Shown here one piece after another: positions 7,672-11,973 of a stretch of 11,973 bases of DNA. A program made the position numbers and the translations under genes. The DNA comes from CAZIVO01 sp964542765 (lineage in GTDB: Bacteria; Planctomycetota; UBA1135; UBA2386), in NCBI GenBank assembly GCA_964542765.1, contig CAZIVO010000111.1:1-11973 (forward strand), given 5' to 3'. Position 1 is the stretch's first letter. Each line of letters begins with the position of its first letter. The notes under the pieces were generated by a model. It made no database searches and was not told the origin of the DNA. It saw only the letters and a program-made list of their open reading frames with translations.

Positions 7672-7720
7672 CCGGACATCCCCCACAGAGCTTCTGGAAA
7701 GCCCTGTGGGGGATGTCCGG
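7672..7720. repeat. Perfect 17-bp inverted repeat, palindromic element
   Basis: CCGGACATCCCCCACAG (7672-7688) is the exact reverse complement of CTGTGGGGGATGTCCGG (7704-7720). The 15-nt spacer extends the pairing after one mismatch with GCTT (7690-7693) and AAGC (7699-7702), leaving a 5-nt loop. The whole is a hairpin of 21 pairs in 49 nt. It lies between divergent genes, so it is not an ordinary terminator, and no target-site duplication flanks it. Confidence 0.85.
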
Positions 7721-7755
7721 TCCAATGCCATGGTTGGATCGCGGTGTGTGGTCGG

Positions 7756-7784
7756 TCGACAGCCCCGGCAAGCATCCTTAGCAT
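7756..7784 (+). promoter_or_regulatory. Sigma-70-like promoter of the sulfatase pair, probably leaderless
   Basis: TCGACA (7756-7761, 5 of 6 to the -35 box), a 17-nt spacer and TAGCAT (7779-7784, 4 of 6 to the -10 box) are followed after 6 nt by ATG 7791. Transcription would begin at or beside the start codon. No Shine-Dalgarno sequence is present. Confidence 0.5.
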
Positions 7785-7790
7785 CCGAGC

Positions 7791-9299
7791 ATGACAAACA
7801 AACATCGGGCCACCGCCTTGTGCAACGACCGAAAGCAACGACCGCGTCAGCGAACACTCGCACTCTTCGCGTTGACCTTCCTGATCTGCACCCAGGGCCG
7901 AGCAGCAGCCTCCCCGATCCCGCAAGAGCAACCGAATCTTTTATTGATCGTGGCCGACGATCTCTGCTGGCGTGACCTCGGGTTCACCGGCAACAAGGAG
8001 ATCCAGACACCGAACATCGATCGGCTCGCCACACAAGGTCTCTATCTGCGCCACATGTACACGCCGGCGACAACCTGCTCACCATCGCGTCACTCCCTCT
8101 ACACCGGACTGTATTGCATGCGCGCCGGGGCCTATCCCAACCACACCCAAGCCTACGAGGGCACGAAAAGCATGTTCACGCACCTCAAGCAAGCCGGTTA
8201 CCGGGTTGCTTTGCAGGGCAAGACGCACATAGGGCCGAAGGCCACCTTCCCTTACGAGCATCTGGGCAGGAAGAACGTCGATGACTTCGCCGTGACCGAA
8301 GAGTTCATGACCCGCGAGGCCGACCAACCCTGGCTTCTCGTCTTCGCCTCCAATGACCCTCACGGCCCCTGGACACGTGGACCCAAGGACACCTACGACC
8401 CTGCTGCACTGACCATCCCGCCCTACCTCCATGACAATGAAGTCACCCGCAAGTTGCTCGCGTCTTACTACGCCGAGGTCACCAAACTGGACTGGCAGGT
8501 CGGCGAGTTGATGGCGATGCTCGAGCGCACCCAGCAGGCAGAGAACACGCTGGTCATCTTCCTCAGCGAACAAGGCAGCGCCTTCCCCTTCGGCGGCAAG
8601 TGGTCGGTGTATGACAATGGCATCCGGGTGGCGACCGTGGTGCGCTGGCCCGGCAAGGTAACGCCGGGAAGCACCAGCGATGCACTGGTGCAGTATCCCG
8701 ACGTGGCACCGACCCTCCTCGCGGCCGCCGGCCTCGACCCCGCCAAGATCGATACCGGCTGTCCTGCTGCCGATGGATCACGCGGTTTCGACGGTCGCAG
8801 CTTTCTCGACGTGATCCTGGGGAAGACGAATCGCCACCACAACCACGTCTTTTCTCAGCACACAACGGTCGGTATCAATGGCTACAAGCAGCCTTACCCG
8901 ATGCGCGCCGTTCGCAATTCCCGCTACAAGCTGATCTTGAATCTAGCGCCTCAAAACACCTACTGGATCAGCGGCATTCACAAGGGCCTCATGATCGAGT
9001 CCTGGAAAGCGGATGCCGAAAAGGATGCGGCACTGGCTGCGCGCGTGAACTGGCTGTCGCATCGGCCCGGCGAAGAACTCTACGACCTCGAAACCGATCC
9101 CTACGAGACCAAGAACCTCGCTGAAAACACCGACCTCGACGAGATCAAGAACGACCTGCGCGCTGCGCTCGATGCCTGGATGGTCCAGCAAGGCGACAAG
9201 GGCATGGAAACCGAACTCATCGCCAAGACCCGCCAAGGTCCCCGCCGGCAAAAGAATGCCGCAGCAAAGAAAAACACCAAGAAGAAGAAGTTGCCATGA
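7791..9299 (+). CDS. Secreted type I sulfatase, SGSH/arylsulfatase-like
   Basis: A 502-residue sulfate-ester or N-sulfate hydrolase of the formylglycine family, exported by a signal peptide with a long basic n-region (hydrophobic core about 22-35). Visible active-site parts: the metal pair ADD (D56, D57), the formylglycine signature CSPSR (C96-R100) followed by YTG, K144 and H146 in GKTHIG, H191 in NDPHGPW, and K270. The second metal motif is SEQG (259-262) in place of the usual SD(H/N)G, so Glu-Gln would replace Asp-His/Asn; I recall this in a branch related to N-sulfoglucosamine sulfohydrolases. The C-terminal domain with ELYDLETDPYETKNLA (429-444) is typical. The tail (about 481-502) is rich in Lys and Arg. 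It would need a maturation enzyme, not present here. It overlaps the next sulfatase by ATGA, so the two should be co-translated. Substrate is inferred only. Confidence 0.93.
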   Translation: MTNKHRATALCNDRKQRPRQRTLALFALTFLICTQGRAAASPIPQEQPNLLLIVADDLCWRDLGFTGNKEIQTPNIDRLATQGLYLRHMYTPATTCSPSRHSLYTGLYCMRAGAYPNHTQAYEGTKSMFTHLKQAGYRVALQGKTHIGPKATFPYEHLGRKNVDDFAVTEEFMTREADQPWLLVFASNDPHGPWTRGPKDTYDPAALTIPPYLHDNEVTRKLLASYYAEVTKLDWQVGELMAMLERTQQAENTLVIFLSEQGSAFPFGGKWSVYDNGIRVATVVRWPGKVTPGSTSDALVQYPDVAPTLLAAAGLDPAKIDTGCPAADGSRGFDGRSFLDVILGKTNRHHNHVFSQHTTVGINGYKQPYPMRAVRNSRYKLILNLAPQNTYWISGIHKGLMIESWKADAEKDAALAARVNWLSHRPGEELYDLETDPYETKNLAENTDLDEIKNDLRAALDAWMVQQGDKGMETELIAKTRQGPRRQKNAAAKKNTKKKKLP

Positions 9300-10756
9300 T
9301 CTCACGCCTGACGATTTTCACGGCGGTGTGCTTTCTTTGGAGTCCGGCACTTGCACAGTCTCCCCAGACAAAACCGCGCCTGAACGTCCTCTTCATCATC
9401 TCCGACGACCTGACGGCGACGGCGCTGTCGTGTTACGGCAACGAGGTCTGCAAGACGCCCAACATCGATTCTATCGCTGCGCGAGGCACGCGCTTTTCGA
9501 GGGCCTACTGCCAGGGGACCTATTGCGGCCCCTCGCGCGCATCCTTCATGACCGGCTACTACCCCCACGCCACCGGCGTGACGGGTTACAAAAGCCCGCG
9601 CAACGCCATCGGTGACCGCACCACCTGGTCGCAGCAGTTCAAGAACGCGGGTTACTACAGCGCGCGCGTCAGCAAGATCTTCCACATGGGCGTCCCCGGC
9701 GGCATCGAACAGGGCATCGACGGCGCCGATGATCCGGCGTCCTGGACCGAACGCTTCAACAGCCCCGGGCCCGAGTGGAAAGCGCCCGGGGACGGCGAGA
9801 CCCTCGAGGGCAATCCGGACGGCAAGCGACCGGTCGTGGGCGGTAACACCTTCGTCGTCGTCGAGGCCGATGGTGATGACCTGGTCCATTCCGATGGCAA
9901 GACCGCCGCCAAGGCCTGCGAACTTATCCACGAGCACAAGGACGAGCCCTTCTTCCTCGGCGTTGGCTTCGTGCGGCCGCACGTGCCCTTCGTCGCCCCC
10001 AGGCCCTACTACCGCCCCTTCCTGCCCTATTCCAAGATGACCTTGCCGCCCAAGATCGAGGGCGCCTGGGACCTCACCCCCAAGGCAGGCATCAACTACA
10101 AGACCAGCGTCAACATGAAGATGGATATCCGGCGGCAAAAGAAAGCCGTCGGCGGCTACTACGCGTCGGTCGCCTACATGGACGCGCAGGTCGGCAAGGT
10201 ACTCGACGCACTGAAGGCTGCGGATCTCGAGGAGAAGACCATCGTCATCTTCACCAGCGACCATGGCTATCACCTCGGCGAGCACGACTTCTGGGCCAAG
10301 GTCAGCCTGCGCGACGAGTCCGCGCAGGTACCGCTGATCATCAGCGTCCCGGGCAAGGAACCGGCTGTCTGCGACTCCTTCACCGAGTTGCTCGACCTCT
10401 ACCCGACCATCACCGGTCTTTGCGGCCTGCCGGTGCCCGAGCGCCTGCAGGGCAAGGACATCTCACCGATGCTCGACGACCCGACCCACGAAGTGCGCGA
10501 AGCAGCCTTCAGCGCCGCGCCATCGCGCAAGGGCTTCCTGCTGCGCGACCAGAACTGGGCCTATATCCAGTACGGCGAGAATGCCTCGCGGGGAACTGAA
10601 CTCTACGACATGAACAAGGACCCCCAGCAGCACCACAACCTCGCCGGTGAGTCCAGCCACGCCACTATCGTCGCAAGCTATCGCAAGAAACTCGCCCGCA
10701 AGCTCACCGAGATCCGGACCAACGATCTGGGACGACCGACCCGCAAGCAACGCTAA
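9296..10756 (+). CDS. Secreted type I sulfatase, iduronate-2-sulfatase-like
   Basis: A 486-residue sulfatase resembling iduronate-2-sulfatases. A signal peptide covers 1-20 (LTIFTAVCFLWSPALAQ). Active-site parts: D37 and D38 in ISDDL, formylglycine motif CGPSR (C77-R81) followed by ASFMTG, K127 and H130 in SKIFH, H229 in RPHVPF, D322 and H323 in TSDHGYHLGEH, and K335 in WAKVS. The segments FFLGVGFVRPHVPFVAP (219-235) and LLDLYPTITGLCGLPVPERL (365-384) are characteristic of the iduronate-sulfatase group. All key residues are present, so it should be active once its Cys is oxidised. Its ATG at 9296 overlaps the TGA of the upstream sulfatase, which implies translational coupling; AAGAAGAAGAAG in the upstream gene may serve as ribosome site. 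Likely target: a sulfated uronic-acid-containing glycan, though family names predict substrates poorly in marine bacteria. Confidence 0.94.
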   Translation: MISRLTIFTAVCFLWSPALAQSPQTKPRLNVLFIISDDLTATALSCYGNEVCKTPNIDSIAARGTRFSRAYCQGTYCGPSRASFMTGYYPHATGVTGYKSPRNAIGDRTTWSQQFKNAGYYSARVSKIFHMGVPGGIEQGIDGADDPASWTERFNSPGPEWKAPGDGETLEGNPDGKRPVVGGNTFVVVEADGDDLVHSDGKTAAKACELIHEHKDEPFFLGVGFVRPHVPFVAPRPYYRPFLPYSKMTLPPKIEGAWDLTPKAGINYKTSVNMKMDIRRQKKAVGGYYASVAYMDAQVGKVLDALKAADLEEKTIVIFTSDHGYHLGEHDFWAKVSLRDESAQVPLIISVPGKEPAVCDSFTELLDLYPTITGLCGLPVPERLQGKDISPMLDDPTHEVREAAFSAAPSRKGFLLRDQNWAYIQYGENASRGTELYDMNKDPQQHHNLAGESSHATIVASYRKKLARKLTEIRTNDLGRPTRKQR

Positions 10757-10863
10757 CGGCGGAGAGCTTCAGCCAGCGCGTAACCAGCCAGGGAATAGTT
10801 GGTCGCCGAACCGCTGTAGTGGCAATACCAGTGAACGCAACGTCCGAGGAAAATTTCGCGCAG
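10753..10863 (-). pseudogene. Orphan 36-codon C-terminal coding fragment
   Basis: On the minus strand 36 sense codons end at a TAG (10755-10753) that overlaps the TAA of the second sulfatase. The peptide begins LREIFLGRCVHWYCHYSG and ends NYSLAGYALAEALRR; it has the composition of a real, aromatic-rich protein end and lacks any start codon. A TGA (10866-10864) precedes it, and beyond that the same frame runs through 12 codons to the TAA of the TPR gene at 10903. It may be the broken 3' end of a lost gene or a lost C-terminal extension of the TPR protein. I do not recognise the family, and chance openness cannot be excluded over so short a stretch. Confidence 0.35.
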
Positions 10864-10902
10864 TCACTGGTACTCGGGGGGATTCATGGCGGGTCCGACA
10901 GT

Positions 10903-11973
10903 TTAGCCATCCTTCTTCGGAGCTTGCTCGTCCGCCTTTTTGCGGACCGCGTCGATGGTGGCGAGTAGATCGCGCACCTTCTTCTGGTGGATCGCATCGT
11001 CGAGTCGCAACTTCGCCGCCTCACGCACAACCTTCTCAGCCTCGTCGATCTTCCTTTGACTCAGCAGAACGATACCGAGGCTGTTGATCACGATCAGCGT
11101 GTGGGGATGATCGCCACCGAGTATGCGGCGTCTTCCCTCCAGCACTTCTCGGAAGTATTTCTCCGCCTCATCGAGCTTTCCCTGAGAGTAGCAAAGCGTG
11201 CCCATATCGTTGACCGAGACCAGCGTGTCTGGGTGATTGTTGCCGAGTATGCGGCGCCGTTTCTCGAGCACTTCGCGGTGGTGTATTTCCGCCTGATCTG
11301 ACTTGCCCAGATGTTGCAGGGCCTTGCCCAGATTGCTGATCGAACGCAGCGTTTCAGGATGGTCGTTGCCGAGCAAACGGCGATGCCCCTCGATCAAATC
11401 AAGATAGCATTTTTCCGCCTCATCGAACTTGCCCTGCCGGCCTAGGGTTCTGCCTAGAGCTTCGATCGAGACCAGCGTGTCTGGGTGATTGTTGCCGAGT
11501 ATGCGGCGCCGTTTCTCGAGCGCTTCGCGGTGGTATTCCTCCGCCTCACCTGATTTGCCTCGCTTAGTGAGCAGCTTGCCCAAGTTACTGATCGAGGTGA
11601 GCGTACTCGGGTGCTCGCTGCCCAGCGTGCGGCGGAATCCCTCCATCGATTCGCGCAAAAGCGCCGCCGCCTCGTCGAACTTGCCTTGGTCCTGGAGCAG
11701 CATGCCCAAGTTGTTGATCAAGGTGAGGGTGTCCGGGTGATCGTCGCCTAACTTGCGGCGTTTTCCTTCCAATGCCTCGCGGAAGAGCGGTTCGGCCTCG
11801 TCGAACTTGCCTCGGTCCTGAAGCAGCATTCCCAAGTTGCTGATCAAGGTGAGGGTGCGCGGGTGCTCGTCACCGCGTAAGCGGCGGAATTTTTTCAGCG
11901 CCTCACGGTAGAGCGGCTCAGCCTCGTCGAGTTTGTTTCGGTCCTGGAGCAGCATGCCCAAGTTATTGATTGT
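10903..11973 (-). CDS. TPR-repeat protein (kinesin-light-chain-like repeats), C-terminal part, runs off right edge
   Basis: The frame stays open through the right edge, so the 356 residues seen are the C-terminal part. The only start-like codon near the edge, TTG at 11961, encodes a conserved Leu of a repeat and is not a true start. There are about seven and a half repeats of 42 residues with the pattern 'SISNLG.LL..QGKFDEAE..YREALE.RRR.LG..HP.TL', the TPR_10/TPR_12 type found in kinesin light chains and many bacterial scaffold proteins. After the last partial repeat (about 295-320) there is a short charged helix and a Lys-rich end (KKADEQAPKKDG). Such arrays bind partner proteins. In Planctomycetota they are often fused behind a Ser/Thr kinase or another signalling domain, which would lie outside this window; that is inference. 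No catalytic domain is visible here. Confidence 0.9.
   Translation of the reverse strand, partial: TINNLGMLLQDRNKLDEAEPLYREALKKFRRLRGDEHPRTLTLISNLGMLLQDRGKFDEAEPLFREALEGKRRKLGDDHPDTLTLINNLGMLLQDQGKFDEAAALLRESMEGFRRTLGSEHPSTLTSISNLGKLLTKRGKSGEAEEYHREALEKRRRILGNNHPDTLVSIEALGRTLGRQGKFDEAEKCYLDLIEGHRRLLGNDHPETLRSISNLGKALQHLGKSDQAEIHHREVLEKRRRILGNNHPDTLVSVNDMGTLCYSQGKLDEAEKYFREVLEGRRRILGGDHPHTLIVINSLGIVLLSQRKIDEAEKVVREAAKLRLDDAIHQKKVRDLLATIDAVRKKADEQAPKKDG
11014..11973 (-). repeat. Tandem 126-bp coding repeats (TPR array)
   Basis: The DNA repeats with a 126-bp period, one TPR unit each. Two units separated by 252 bp are almost identical: 11215-11282 matches 11467-11534 at 67 of 68 positions, while other units differ far more. 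This points to recent duplication of a two-unit block or to gene conversion within the array. Confidence 0.85.

Noticed and set aside
7641..7931. A 96-codon minus frame over the sulfatase promoter and signal peptide
   Set aside because: No ribosome site or protein features; it spans the perfect inverted repeat and the sulfatase N-terminus.
9302..10285. A 327-codon open frame antisense to the second sulfatase
   Set aside because: It mirrors a gene whose catalytic residues are all intact; the antisense product is a low-complexity Val/Gly/Asp-rich shadow.
10753..10866. Integron attC-like site at the end of the second sulfatase
   Set aside because: The AACG-type ends are direct, not inverted, and no paired R and L boxes can be drawn.
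10864..10866. In-frame TGA read as selenocysteine in a short MNPPEYQ-led frame
   Set aside because: No ribosome site, no SECIS-like hairpin recognised after it, and no known selenoprotein context.
11014..11973. Regularly spaced repeats as a CRISPR-like array
   Set aside because: The 126-bp period is fully coding and translates to canonical 42-residue TPR units.

Overview
The window looks like a fragment of a GC-rich Planctomycetota (or close PVC-superphylum) chromosome. The grounds are a secreted ThuA / PVC-type beta-propeller / cytochrome c fusion, two formylglycine-type sulfatases in tandem, several secreted beta-rich proteins with signal peptides, and an array of 42-residue TPR repeats. 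This assignment rests on family recognition from memory, not on a search. No rRNA, tRNA, CRISPR array, insertion sequence or phage gene was seen.

Layout, left to right. Positions 1-564 (minus) hold the N-terminal half of a PfkB-family 2-keto-3-deoxygluconate kinase that runs off the left edge and starts at TTG. Positions 743-4045 (minus) hold the large ThuA-propeller-CBM-like-cytochrome c protein. A divergent promoter region of about 100 bp separates it from a small DoxX membrane protein (4150-4548, plus). After a structured 53-nt inverted-repeat element comes a secreted glycine-rich beta-helix-like protein (4718-5953, plus). It converges on a secreted seven-bladed Kelch protein (6013-7557, minus). 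These two secreted proteins seem to share a module of about 100 residues. The divergent gap 7558-7790 holds a GC-rich hairpin in the Kelch leader, a perfect 17-bp inverted repeat, and a good sigma-70-like promoter placed so that the downstream sulfatase mRNA would be leaderless. Two sulfatases follow (7791-9299 and 9296-10756, plus) with an ATGA overlap. A 36-codon orphan coding fragment (10753-10863, minus) meets the second sulfatase tail to tail. A TPR-repeat protein (10903-11973, minus) runs off the right edge.

How the genes may fit together (inference): an iduronate-2-sulfatase-like enzyme and an SGSH/arylsulfatase-like enzyme would desulfate a uronic-acid-containing sulfated glycan outside the cytoplasm. 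KDG kinase is the cytoplasmic step that would use the 2-keto-3-deoxygluconate made from uronates. The cytochrome-bearing propeller protein could be a periplasmic sugar-oxidising or electron-transfer partner. The genes lie in several transcription units, so this is a functional neighbourhood at most. I see no convincing new defence, mobile or biosynthetic system. The most noteworthy signals are the perfect inverted repeat at 7672-7720, the apparent leaderless promoters, the module shared by the two secreted proteins, and the orphan fragment lying in frame behind the TPR gene.
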